The notes beneath the pieces are model-generated. The model saw only the letters and a program-made list of their open reading frames with translations, was not told the origin of the DNA and searched no databases. A stretch of DNA of 64,000 nt from NCBI GenBank assembly GCA_006384855.1, contig VCJN01001851.1, positions 1-64,000 of the forward strand, given 5' to 3'. This DNA is from Tetraselmis striata (lineage: Eukaryota; Chlorophyta; Chlorodendrophyceae; Chlorodendrales; Chlorodendraceae). This document shows positions 37,001 through 49,900 of the stretch, piece after piece. The position numbers and the translations under genes are program-made. How positions within the stretch are numbered: the first letter of the stretch is position 1; each line of letters opens with the position of its first letter.

Positions 37001-38321
37001 AGACATCACTGATGCCCATCGATAAAAAGCCTTGCAGGTGCTGCATTTCAGATGGCCAGGTATGGAATGCCTGCAGGCAATTCGAAGGCGCCTACAGTAC
37101 CTGGATGCCAGGGCATGAAACGCAGCTTGATCGCCCTGCCAGGGCTGAACAGCTTCTTTGCGTGCCGCTGGTTGTTTGGTCTGTTGGCCCTCCAACAGAG
37201 ATTGTGAAGTTTTGGAATGCATAAGTGACAACATCTGCTCCGCAAGCCACTGCGTAGCGGGCCAGGTCGTGGCCGCCTTGCCCAAGACTGACGTCCCGAA
37301 TATGCTCTACCTGCAGTTTGTTTGCATCACGAAGGTCGCCCACAGCAGCAGACGGCACCACAACATTGTGCTGCACTCCTGACATATCCAGCTGGGATGT
37401 CACTTCAAATTAAGTGCCGGCGATTGACGTGACATTCGGTCCAAAAGCGAATGATGGCGACCCTGTGCCTGTCGAACCGAGAGAACAAATATAAGGTCAC
37501 AGGCGATCACTCGTGCGTGTCTCATGTGTGACGTGCAGCCTATAGAACCCAAAAGCCAAGCTGCTGTGCGTAATTTGAGCCGGATTATTGATTTACGTTT
37601 CAAAGCATCTATTTGGAGTTGTCACCTGGAACCAGGAAAAAGAGCAAGAGAACAAGCAGAAAGAGCATCGTCCACAGGCCCTTGTGCTTCCTCATGTGAT
37701 TCATGGTCTGATCCAGGCAACCCTTCGATGGCACTCCTTCCTTGAGGCGGTCATTTTCAGCCTGCAGTCTCTTGTTCTCAGCCTTCTGATCCCGCAGGGC
37801 ATCGGCGACTTCCCTGGCCTGAAGCGTCGCATCCGAGTGATGGAATGCCATTGCAGGACATCTGAACAGTCATCTGCTCATTGAGCTGTTGACAAGCACA
37901 GCATTTCAGGGCGGGCAGCGCACCTGCGTTTTCTTCTTTTCAGAAACCATGGTCTGATCCCACAGATCCTTCTTCAGTTCATAGGTCTTGTTTTTAGACA
38001 GGGTCAGCTCCTTCTGTAGGTCCTCACTGCATATCCCACCAGTCAGACACCCGGGGTGAGTATGGCATGTCGCCCAAGAGCATGAATATGTAGAAGCAGG
38101 TCCACATTGTTTTTTACAGTATCAGGCACCATCGCCCTGACTTGTTCACTGCGATGCTATGGATTGAGAAGGGCCCGGGTTGACTAAAAGCGGCTGAAAG
38201 CAAGGCACCGGCGCACATGAGAAGTAGGTTGTTTTGTGCTGTACTTGCGTACAGATCCCGCACAAACTCATATAGGTCGTTTTCTTGGGCCATAATCTGA
38301 TTCGCCATCATGTTGTGCATC
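22076..38321 (-). CDS. Giant membrane-anchored protein with tandem Ig/FN3-like modules
   Basis: Many short minus-strand exons share one protein style over 16 kb. A recurring module has a Thr-Leu-Asp-x-(T/S)-Pro-Pro-x-F opening, then ...FxLxVQLDEPGxVYYVV, then ...xTEYxxxxxAxDxxGN. Openings are seen near 36.73, 36.15, 35.33, 34.37, 33.87, 33.27 and 24.34 kb. Between about 24.5 and 32.7 kb other beta-rich segments occur, some with a BIG2-like FSDGSVQDITSGA motif. Junctions that fit include 37626/37468 (phase 1), exon end 36898 (donor GTAAGT), an exon from about 36758 to 36392, exon end 22354, and a last exon 22076-22132. The N-terminus is described separately. Proteins with such modules are typically extracellular or luminal, so a surface or adhesion role is inferred. 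It could be more than one gene, and not every exon was resolved. An in-frame TAA lies at 37410-37412. The true start may be upstream of 38321. Confidence 0.6.
37626..38321 (-). other. N-terminal coiled coil and membrane helix of the giant gene
   Basis: Exons read in order: MHNMMANQIMAQENDLYEFV (from about 38320), then EDLQKELTLSKNKTYELKKD (about 38025 down), then AREVADALRDQKAENKRLQA (37818 down to 37626). Together they give charged heptad repeats followed by a basic stretch MRKHKGLW and a strongly hydrophobic helix of about 17 residues (MLFLLVLLLFFLV). Splicing at CCA-G/GTGACA (37625) to the acceptor at 37469 keeps frame and leads into the first module. If that donor is not used, the frame ends seven codons later, and this would be a separate tail-anchored coiled-coil protein. 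Both readings are open; I favour the joined one because the phase fits. Confidence 0.5.
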
Positions 38322-40919
38322 CTGAACAAATGGAGTGACGGTCGGGGTGGGAGAGTGGGCGGGCGGGGTGGGGGAGTGTGAGACAAGGTACCAAGTAGGG
38401 GCAAGGTGCCGCACATGGACAGAGCACAACATGCAACTCCGTATCAACGGGAAAGTAGCCCTCAGCGCAAGGGGCGTGTCTCCCTGATGGGCCTACATGT
38501 TAGTCCGCATGCTAGCTCGTGGAAAGCCCCAGGCGCCACTTGGGCGCGACTGGTTTGGGTTGTTATTGTAGACTGGGGGCCGAGGAAATCGGGCGCCCTT
38601 GGGTCCTGCAGGCTCCCCTCGCGGCGGCGACGGCGTATCGGGCGGGGTGTTGTCACCCGCGCCGCCCAATGCACAGCTCATCAGTGCCCCTATGCAGCTA
38701 TTCTCTGGTGATCTACCGTAAAGCAGGGGCCGCTATCCATGCATAATTGTTTCTACTCGGCATAGGTAGGCCCTAACAGGGGGGGCTGCATACCGTCTAA
38801 CCCGGTTGGGCTCTGCAGCTGGCCTGGCCTCTCATCCGATTGGCCTCTCAAACTCTCAGAACGCCGTGGAGGATCCATAGTATCAAGGGATTCAATACCA
38901 GTAACATTACGACTCGTTCCAGTGTGGCTCAGTATGCTGGCTCAGGAATCCCAGCGACAGCATGGTTTTCTTCAAGCTTCGTTTGCTTGCAACCCTGACG
39001 CAAGAACCCTTCTTACTTGCGCACCTTCGTAACGGCCAACGGGAATACGGGTCACCTGGAATTGCTATTAGGCTGCGGGCTGACAGTTTGCAGGATAGTC
39101 TCAGCGAACCCGCTCCTAGACCGCAGATTCGCACCCGGCGGTGCCATCCCGCTATAAATCCCGCTGCCAGGGAGCGAACCCGTCGATGGCATAATAAAGG
39201 CAGTCTGGAATTCCCGCACCCTACAACCGTCCCACTCGGAAAACATATGAACATGCCGTTCGCACCAGTCTCCCTCGGAACACTGTATATGCTTATTTAC
39301 CCCTGAGTAGCCTGCTGGCGGGGCCCTTGCTGACACAACCAATCCCACTGCGCCGTCCTAATAAGGGCGCAGAACGTCAGACTACGGACCCAGCGTCGCT
39401 GCCTCGATACCAGAATACGTGGGAACGAGGCAGATAACAATGGTCGAAAACCTAACGGTTGGCGGTCGGTGCTCAGACATAGTTCGACCAGCATCTTCGG
39501 CACCTGAACCGATATATAAGATGAAGTTCTCGAGTCTAGCCTTGCTGCGCGGCCCCCGCACGACGAGGCCGAGTTGCCGACCAGGGAAAACACCCACTTC
39601 ATCAACCCTGCCGCCAAAGAAAGTGCACTCACGGTGAGGTCCGAGCCCGGAACGCCGCTAGTGGCAGCGTCAGGACACGAAGCCAGCCGCAATATACACA
39701 TCTAGCGCCAACGGCAATATATATACAGAGCCCGCTTTGCCGCCGCTGGCGATGATAGTGTGCTGATATTACACGACCGCGCTGGCTGTTGATACAGTCG
39801 TCCTGACGGAGAGGAGCGGGTCAATGTACCTCTGTACACACTGCCACGCTGCTGGCTACTGCGTTCGCGCTTGGGAACATCGCGCACCTGGGACGCAAAC
39901 CTTGTCGCTACCTGAACAGCAGGAGCGAAGCCCTCCTGCGGCCGCCACCCCGCCCTCGCGTATCAGCAGCACCTCCACGGGCGACACACTGCCTTTTACA
40001 GCTAGCTCACGTAAGTAATTTATGTAACTGAGACATTCTACCTGGTCAGCATTCAGCACGAGTCATTGCAAATCGGCGGTGAATCATCTGGCAGGGTGTG
40101 ATAATTGGTGTGATATGCATGAATTCAGCATGATTTATGTGGAAGTCGCTTGCTAATTTAGATAGGTAATTTGGATATTATCATTATTATTATAATATAG
40201 CGACTAAATCGACCAGCAGGCGGGAGCCAGAATACTGATTTTAAAGTTTAGTCACAATTCTCCGATTTTAAAGCTCGCTGCCATCGGGGCCACCACCACC
40301 CCCGCCGCTCACACTATAGCCACATTGGATGTCGCCCCTTGCAGATGAGTGTTTCAAGGTACAGCAGTATAAGCATTGAGAATATTAATAACTATGAAGT
40401 GGCGTAGTAGTAGCGACTATGTATGATGTCTGTCGTATTAATAGGTATTCGAAAAAAATATTAGTAGGCAGTAGTATTAGTAGCCCGAAGTCAGCAGCAC
40501 TGTCGACCTTGCCTTCCAACCACATTCATGTTTGTGACTACCCTCTCTTGGCTCACTGATCTGTTGGAGTGGTCGTCGCTACCTGTAGCGTCGCTAGGGG
40601 TGGATCATCTGTTTTCGCCGCTGTGCCCGCCTTTCACGGCGGCACTTCTGGGACTGCCCCCCCGCCTCCGCCCGGCTCCGCCGGCCACTGCGCGCCCGAG
40701 CGCCACTGCACTGGCGGCAGCAGCAGTCTAATATGGCCGTCTCCGCGCCGCAAATGAAGGCCGTCGCCTTGCGCTGCTGGACGGCATAGCAGCGCCAGAG
40801 AACCGCCAGGCAACTCCAAAGCTGACGTGACGTCGGTCAGTAAGGTGACGTCGGGTCGGCAGTATCGAGGCGGCCTCGTGGGTGTGAGTGCGTGAGTGAG
40901 TGAGAGTGTGAGCTTGGGT
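38322..40919. other. Intergenic spacer between divergent giant gene and PIG-O gene
   Basis: No gene is supported. The segment 38322-38700 could hold upstream exons of the giant gene, since the exon starting at 38321 has a plausible acceptor (TTTGTTCAG) in front of it, but no coding exon was recognised. From 40.08 to 40.50 kb the DNA is A/T-rich with GTAGTAGTA-like runs. Frames at 38.9-39.7 kb overlap on both strands and look random. Confidence 0.4.
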
Positions 40920-43900
40920 ATGAGCAGGCGGGCCCTCAGCGCCGAACCGGCCGGTATGCCGCCGCTCCAGTCGCCGTTGGGCGGACGCCGCGACTGGCCA
41001 GAGCTGGCGTGGACAATGGCGCTCGCGGCGATGGCGGTCGCTGTCTTCGTGCAGGGCTTCCTTCTCACGCGGGTGGAGTTGCCTGAGGTACGAGGCGGGT
41101 GATCGAAGGCGATGGCGCGGATTGTTGTTGCCCGGCTTGACGTCCAAGTGGCCCTACGCAGCTTCGCCGTGCCATCAGTCACAGCACCTACCTCCCTTGG
41201 CATGCATGCACTCAACTCTGCTTGTGATGTATACAGCACGAGGCCATCTTGGCGGCCACAGCATTCAGGCATATGCTTAGATGATAGGCTGAGGTCGTAT
41301 CACAATATCGTAGCTGAAGTTATTCATGAAATAACGAATGAGGTGATGCAAGCGTTGCTAGCATGAGGCAATGGCTGAGGGAATGGCATGGAGTCACTGT
41401 GACGGCGACATGATGGGGTGATAGCTTGAGGTTACTGGTGGGAGTGTTGCGTGGGACCACAGCCTGATGTTATACGCTGCGATCATGGCAAGGTGCAGTG
41501 GCGTGAGGTAACAGCTGAGGTTACACTATGAGCTCAACGCAAGCCCGCGGTCATTTAATTGTGTCACAGCGCAATGGGACCTGAACATTGGATGTCCCTG
41601 TAATGCGATGCCCACCTGAGCGGATATTCCCCGTGCGGCTGACCGCCGAGCGCAGTTCAGCGCCTGCGGGGATGCGCTGCAAGAGGGCTGGCCTGTCGGT
41701 GAGCTCGCTGACGGCGGCGGCAGCGGCTGCTGGGGGCCGCCAGCGTACGAGCGGGTGGTGCTGGTGGTGGTGGACGCGTTGCGGTACGACATGGTGGTGC
41801 CGCCACCCGGCGGCGCCTCCAAGATGCCGCGGCTGCTGGCGATCCACCAGAAAGCAGTACGCACAGGACACTTCCCCCCCCCCCGTCCCCCTCATCATCA
41901 CCACCAACATCGTCAAGGGTATCTCTTTTCTTCTCCATTGCTGCATCTCATGCCCATCCCCCCCCCCCCCCCCCCCCTCTCGGCCCACCTACCTCCCCTC
42001 CCGCCCCCCTCCCCCCCCCCCCCTTCGATTACACAACGCCTCCTTTCATACATCGGCGCAGAGTGACGCCTCCCACCTGGCGCGCTTCGTGGCGGACCCG
42101 CCAACAACCACCATGCAGCGCCTCAAGGGCATCTTCACTGGCAGCCTGCCCACCTTCCTGGATGTCGGTGAGTGCCCCCCCCCCCCCCCCTACCATCACT
42201 TTCCCCTTGCCCCTGTCCCCCCAACCAAGCCATGCCGGTCCCAGCACCGATACCGCCTGCTGATGCCCCTCGCTGTCTTGCTCCCTTGTCCGCATCTGAG
42301 TCGCATCTGACCTGCTCACCTAGGCAACGCCTTCTCCGCCACGCACGTCACAGAGGACAGCCTGTTTCGGCAGCTGTCGGCGAGCGGCCGCCGGGTGGCG
42401 TTCGTCGGCGACGACACCTGGCAGAGCCTCTTCCCCGAGTACCTCCACCAGGCACCCCCCCCCCCCCCCTCCCCCCTCTCTCCCTCTTAACTCCTCCGCT
42501 TCTGGCTTGGTTCTCTTTAGTGCGTTTAACATGGCTGAGCTCACGGCAGCGCGGGTGGTTTGCACAGGCTTGGCCTTACCCCTCCATGAATGTGCACGAC
42601 CTGCACACCGTGGACCAGGGCGTGTGGCAGCATCTGCCCCTTCTGCTGGGCGCCCCGCAGAGTGCGCCCCCGCCCCTCCCGCTGACAACCGCCGCTCCCC
42701 CTTTTTGCTCCACAGCTGCATGGCTGAAGGCAGAAAATCCCACGGTCGGCTGGCCGTCACACTTGTGCACAAACACGTTGACACTACGACCATAGGCTAT
42801 GGTATTGGATCCACTTATATTGTCGGTGTGGACTTCCCCACTCTGCATCAGCGACACATGTTGATCGCAAATTAGTGGTGATGTATTGACAAATTCGCCA
42901 TGCCGCCTTCCTGTTTCACGAGTACACTGATGATATACTCCGCCACGCAAGGCTGCTCGGCTTCGGTCCCTGGCTGTTTTTTTTCGGCCCTTTTTATCCT
43001 AATCGTGGCGCAGCGGACCATCGAGTGGCTGACCCGCCGACCATCATGATAAAAACGCTTTACGGAATTGCACAGCTTGCGATGGATCCATCCACGCGTC
43101 GTTCCACTGACCCACGCGGTGCGTACCATGCTGTCCTCTCCTCCAGGGGGGCAGAGCGCCGGCTGGGAGGTGCTGGTCGCGCACACGTTGGGCGTGGACC
43201 ACGCGGGACACACGCACGCGGTGCGCTCCCCCGAGATGGACGCCAAGCTGGACGAGACGGACGCGCGCGTGACAGAAGTGCGCATTAGCCCTCCCCCCCG
43301 GGGCCCGCTCGTGAGCATGCGCACACACGCAGGAACCCACCGCATCCACTGGGGACCGCCTTGTCCGCGCCGCCATGCGCGCTACCCATCCCAGCCTTCG
43401 CGCAGGGATCGCCGCTGTGCTTAAGTTCGTCGTCATTGGGAGAACCCAAAAGGTTGCAGACATGCAGTACCTTCTCCCGCATGCCCCAACGAGGCTTGCC
43501 TGGCAGGTCGACGTTCTCCGCAAGGCTTCTTTTCTCTGTACAAAAAACAGAAGCTCGTCGGACTCGTTATCGTGTCACGGCCTGCTTTTGTTGCAGAGTC
43601 CGACGCTTTTTTTCGCATTTGCTCAGTGTGAAAAGCCCAAAGTTTGGACAAGGGGGGGAAGTTGCACCACCGAGTTCGCATATGAGCTGAACAGGGCATA
43701 TTTATTCCAACATATCTATTCCATTTAATATGGAAATTGAAATTGAAATTGAGATTTGTTCCAGCTGAATCAAGTTTTCGTCTCGACAAGCTGTCTTTAC
43801 CAAGCATCGGGGAAGGGCTCACCCCTGGCCAACCTGCATAGGGTTCGCTAATAACAGCGCGTAGGGCGGGTCCTCTGTGGACCAATGTTGCGGTACTAAT

Positions 43901-46900
43901 CATTCATGGATGGCACTACTACACGTTCAGTGTTTCATCGGGGGTTTGGAAAAAAATATTTCCGTTTCTGGATGTATTATCTCTTTGGCCTCGAGAGACA
44001 TGCTCTGATGCCGGCGACTTCCATCTCGTGGCACTGGCTGTGGCTGCAGGCGGTGGAGGCCGCACTTGCGCTGGCGGCACCCGGCGGCCCGCACGAGCGC
44101 ACGCTGATGGTTGTGATGGGCGACCACGGGCAGACCCTCAATGGGGACCACGGCGGCGGCACCCCCGAGGCAAGTGATGCCCCGCCCCTGTCCCCCCCCC
44201 CCCCCCTGTGTGCCGCACTGGTACCTGGTAGTCGGGTTTTGCTTAGGGTTTGCTGTATGTTGCCGCTTTGACCCTGAAAACAGAGAAACCTTGTTATCCC
44301 GAAAAATATCAGAATGCACCGCGAACACAACACGGATATTTCAACTCATTGCTGCCATAAACTTTGTTAGTTTTCGACCCATTCGCCGCATTTGAATGTT
44401 ACGGTGTAAACCAAGCTGCTGAATACCTGACACGCAGCCATACGCAGGGTTTAATCCGGAATCAGATCTCCACCATTGTTTTCACCCTTTCCATTACCAA
44501 ATTGTACACCGCTTCTACATATCAACACGCACTCGCGTCTCGCACATTACGCCGTTCCTGGTGCAATTTGGAGTCCCGATTTACAATTATATAGATTTTG
44601 CAAGTATGTACGTAATTATTGGCTGAAGTGTAGTCGTCCACCCGTGATGCATCTCGCCATGATGAGAGAAACTTGTCCGTATTCCAGATTGTGTATTTCA
44701 TTGAGACTAGTAGGTAAGCATGAGGTTAGGGGAGGGCTGTCGGCTAAGGGTGGGCTGATGATGACTGAACATGGCGTGTTGGGCTGTGATGTGCAGGAGA
44801 CGGACACGGTGCTGCTGGCGCTGAACCTCGGGCGGCTGCACCGCGCCACAAGCGGCACTCCCACAGGCTCAGGGGCGGCGGCGGGGACGGCAGCGGAGGA
44901 GAGCCGAGGCGAACTGGGGGAGGCGCCCCCCATGCCGCAGCTGAGCCTGCTACCCACGCTGTCGCTGCTGATGGGGCTGCCCATCCCATACGGCTCCATT
45001 GGCGCGGCATCGCCGCACTTGTGGGCGCTCAGCACCGCGGGGCTGCCGCCCCCTGCGGCCGCGCGCTCTTTCAGGTTCCCCCTCCCCCCCAACTACTTCC
45101 CTCTCCGCTTTTCTCTCCCCGTGACGAGGAGATTGGATTGGAATATCCCCGAGGGATTGGAATATCCCCGGCTCGGCCCCCTGCTGTTGTGCATGACGTC
45201 GCAATGCACCCACTACCGGCGTCCATTGCATTGCGGTTTTGGAACCGTAGCTGCTCCGAAACCATATTATCAAATTGATACCGAGATGCCCTAACTGATT
45301 TATGCACCCGATGCTTTTCTCCCGCCCTGATGAATGTACCCGTACCGTGGATGATGCGCCCAAGACGTGTTATACCATCTACACTGTACAGCAACCAACA
45401 GTGGATAGCGCTGTGTTTTGCGCCCTGTGTGTTGTTCTTTGATGAGCCCCGCCCCTCGGCTACTTCAGTTTGCCTCTGGCGCGCCATAGGCGACACATGT
45501 GTACACCGATGCACAAAAAACTTCTGCCCGCAGTCAGATATGCAAAACTAATACCCACCCAGATAACCAGCCTGCGTCTGATTCTATGTGCCGTAGTTCT
45601 GTGCGCCTATCGTCCCTAGCAGGTAAACAACGCACAGTCTTTCTGGTCGCGCATCTGTACACTGTTCCACAAATGAAACACGGCTGAGAAACATACTGTC
45701 ACCACTGTTTAGTTTCGCGGTATATTACTGTTCTTGACCCCTCGCAAAGCAAGCAAAGCACCGCGAGTAAATCATGGAATATATCAGAATACATCACGAA
45801 TGCCACTCCGATTTTCCGATTCATTACCTTAGACACCTTGTCATTCTTCGACCCGAGAACCCGATTTAACAATTTGGATCTGCCCCCCCCCCCCTTCCCG
45901 CTTCCCCTTCCTACACTACCCCATATTTTTCCCCCCTTTGTAGGCTGGCGCTAGCGCGCAACGCATGGCAAGTGAGGCGCTATCTGGCGGCCTACCACGG
46001 CCCAGCGCCAGGCCGCTTCAATCGCGCGCGCTTCGCGTCCTGCATGGCGCTGTACGACACGGCCGCTGCCCTCGCTGAGAGCGCCACCGCATCGAGGGTG
46101 GAGGGCGGACCAGGTGCCTCCTTCCGCTGTGCTTTGCTCCCTTTGATGCAATGTCCACGCTCGCACAAAGACACTTTCTCAGCCTCTCAGAGCTGCTTTA
46201 TACTGGTTTTTGCTAGCCAGATAGTACTGGGTTGTTTTCCAGCATGCAACCTGTCAGAACACTCGCTATAATTCCGCTACAGTGTCCTCTACATTTGACA
46301 TCTGGCAGGCAGGGTTTGTTGTTTTACCCGTCCCCGGGACAGGACTGGTAACAGTGAAACCCTTGGTGGGTTTTTATTCGCGTTGTTGCTATTATTACCG
46401 CATCGGCACCCGTACTTCGAGGCACGGGCATGGGGGCGTCCACGCTGACGCCCGGAACTCTGGTGCACGCTGTGCCTGTGGGGTCCGCGCAGATAGCCGC
46501 AACAACAGCATGAGCGCCCCCGAGGAGGAGCGGCTCGCGGCTGCGTACGCCGCGTTCCTGGCCGCCGCCGGGGATCTCGCTCGCGCGCAGTGGACGCAGT
46601 TTTCGCACGGCTACATGGGCGCCGGCCTCGCGAGCCTGGCGGCGCTGCTCCTCGCGCAGATGCGCCAGCAGTGGTGCGTCACCTCGCTTCGCTGATGCCA
46701 CGCCCACACCGTTGCTCCCTGCTAGCGCCCTGGCGCGTCAACCGATTATGTGAAAGCAGCCTCGGACTTGCTGGAACTCCCTGGGCGCGCGCGAGTGTGG
46801 GTTTTCGACATGGGATAGGCGCGGTGCACATGTTTGGATGCCAACCCGCTTCCGTGCCAGGCGCTAGCGCAACAAGTCTTGCGGGAGAAAGGCTCCTTGC

Positions 46901-49900
46901 TGGGCCCTATAGGGCAGCGCAAATTTGACCACCTCAGCATTGTGTGAAAGGGCGGAATGGCATCCATCACTGCTGGTACATGTGGCACATACAGGGCTGC
47001 ACTGACATATGATATATCCCCACAAACAACACGATATGTCAATGATGTGATAAGTATCCCCGCAAATCCGCAATCAAGCGGAAAATATAGAGTGTTTATT
47101 AAGAGAGCTCTAGGGGCGGGGTTTTTGGGTTTCAGGGCTTAGTACACACTCAGGATAACCTATAACCTATCTCTAAAACAAAAGATCCTAACATTCATTA
47201 AAAATCTCAAAGCCCTATTATAAAAGTTTGTGTTGGTTGCGTTGGCCTCTCTGAAGGAGGGTGGCGTGCACAGGCGGCACAATGCGCCCTGTAGACACCT
47301 CCTGGCGCCCAGTGCGGCGTCAGGTTTCTTCCGGAGCCGATGCGGTCGTTGACAACCGCGCCGCCCCTCTTTGGGCGCGCCACGGTGCAGGCAGTGTGTC
47401 ACCGCCGGCCGTGACGGCTGCCCGGGCCTGGAGTTGTTCGCCGTGACGGCTGCGGCGCTCTTCAACGCCACGATGCTGCTATCGGACAGCTACATATGGG
47501 AGGAGCCACGCCTGGTGCGGCCACGCCCCCGCTACTGCTGTTGCGGTGAGTGAGGAGCGAGTCCCTGACGCAGCTATTGGACGGACAAGTAATTGAATGC
47601 CATGCGACTCAATGAACAAACAACACACCGGACAGCATAACAACATACGTAACATTCAATATGGATCGCGGGTCCAAATTTATAAAGGATTGTTTTGCAT
47701 AAACACGAGCGAGTTAATTTTGGGTTTTGCAGTATTGCGGCGGACTATCCGGGTTTAAGGTTTTATGTCTAGGGTTTATGAAGTGGCATTCGTGGTGTAT
47801 TCTGATATATTTTGAAAAAGATGTTGGAGCAATGATCAATACATCATTCAATGGAAATCTTGGGACAAGTATTGTTGTTTCATAATGTCTTTGACTAAAT
47901 TCATAGTTCTATTGGGTCTTATATAGAAACGAGTCTTTCCCTTATATGTCTCAGTAGTGAAAAGGTAAAACAAAGGACTCAAGTTTATGTATTTAAAACT
48001 CGAATAACTCTGAGGTATTTGTCCCTCCTCGCGGGGGAAGGGAGGGGATGGCGGGGTTAAAAACGATAATACACCGCAAACCCAAAGGAACGAATACACA
48101 GGGTACGGTATGGTGTATGGGAATACGGCAGCTCGGTTTGGCGGAATTGCTCCGCGATGGAGTTGTTTGCAACAATCTGTTTCCGCCGCCCATTCACCCG
48201 AGGGCAGGGGTGTTGTTGGTGGTACCCCAAGCACGGGTACCCCCCGACGTCCTGGTACGGTGGACTGCAACCGGGCCCGCTCGTTCCTTCGCCACTGGGG
48301 GCAGCGCGTCCATCAACGTGAAGTGCCATGGCGGGTGCGGGATGCGTTGTGTATGTCAGCCTAACCGGTGGCCTGCCCTGAGCCGCGGCGACTTCGGCTG
48401 ATTTGTCTTCCCCCTCCTCGCCCGCGCAGGTGCTGGTGCTCGTCAGCTGCCTCGCGACGGTGCAGCTGCTCGCGGCGCTGCGGTGGCAGGCGGCACTCGC
48501 AGCTCCGCAGCGGACGGGCGCTCCGACGGCGCGGCTGGTGGGCGCCTGGGTGGCGGCGCTGGCCGCGGGTCGCGCGATGGCGGCGCTGGGGCACCTCCCC
48601 CCGCAGCACCGCCCCGAGGAGCGCAACGCCTGGCCGGGCGCCGCCCTGGCGCCCCCGGCGTGGCTCCGCGCCCTGATGACCGCGGCGCGCGTCCCTGGCG
48701 GCACCTCCTGGCTGCTCCCGGGTGCGGAGGCCCGCCGGTTTATAGCCAGTCACGGACTCTCGTCTTATTTGTAGCGCCAGTGTGTGGCGTCAGAGGACTT
48801 TATCGCGGGAATCGATTGCATCTGCAGGGGCCGACCCGGTGATAAGCACGCTGCGAATGAAACCCCGCCCTGCCTGGCAGAAGCCAAATGTAGACGGAAC
48901 GGCAGCGAATGTCCTCATAGGTTACATGCAGGCCCAGCTTGAGGCTTGTAGTGAGGGCTCTCCTCAGTGCGCCGGCACCCGACAGAGCGCTAAGTAACGA
49001 TGGCGTGACGACCCGCGGTGGCGTGTTTGCTGGTGGATGGACGCACACGGCCATGTCGCCCACACGCCATCGCCTGGCTTACGTGTTTCATTCTGAACGA
49101 CCCAGTGAAAGCGTTGGGGCTGAGCGCTTGCGGCCTGCCCGCTTTGTGTAGGCGTGGCTGTGTTGGGGCTCCGAGCACCAGGCGGCAGTGGGCGCCCGAG
49201 CGCGGCGCTGGCGATGTCGCGCACGGTCCCCGCGCTCGTGGTGGCGCTGTGGCGCAGCGCAGAGGTGCGGCTGCTGCGGCCCGCCCACCCCCTCACCGGC
49301 CGCGGGAACGGCGCGCCATGGGGCTGGAGCAAGGCGGTCCGGGGCTGCAGCCATCGCATGCATTGTTATGGCACCGGTACACATGAGAATAGGTGTGTGT
49401 GTGTGTAGGGGGGGGGGGGGGGGGGGGCTTGACATCTCTCTCTCGTTTCCTCTCTTGATCTCTCAATGGATTGATCTCCCTTTCTCCCAAGTGAACAATG
49501 TGGCGCCCGCATGCAGCGGTATTCCATGCCTGATGCAGCTGCGGGCCAGGGGCGGGCAGGGGCGGGGGGGGGGGGGGGGGGGGGGGGTGCACTCCACTCC
49601 CCGAGATGGAGCATGTTCGCTCAAGCGCAAGAGCAGTGTGTGTGGTTTAAATTCGGCAAAGGTAGTGGCAAGTAGTGACTCAAGCTAGCAAACGCTGGGC
49701 GAGCCAGTTGCCAAGGAGGAGGAGGGCTTTAATGCCGGGATAGGCGCCTCACACACATTCCCCACAACGCCGACAGGTGTCCGTTCCATTCCACATCAAC
49801 GGGCAATGCAGTAGGGGTGCAGTAGGTCCATAACTCTCTCCATCCCACCATAGCCCTTGATGAGGCTGCGAACGAGCGACTCGCACTCCGAGTTTGACCC

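Noticed and set aside
38907-39701. Possible gene in overlapping frames of about 115-134 codons
   Set aside because: Open frames on both strands, no recognisable motif, no consistent splice sites.
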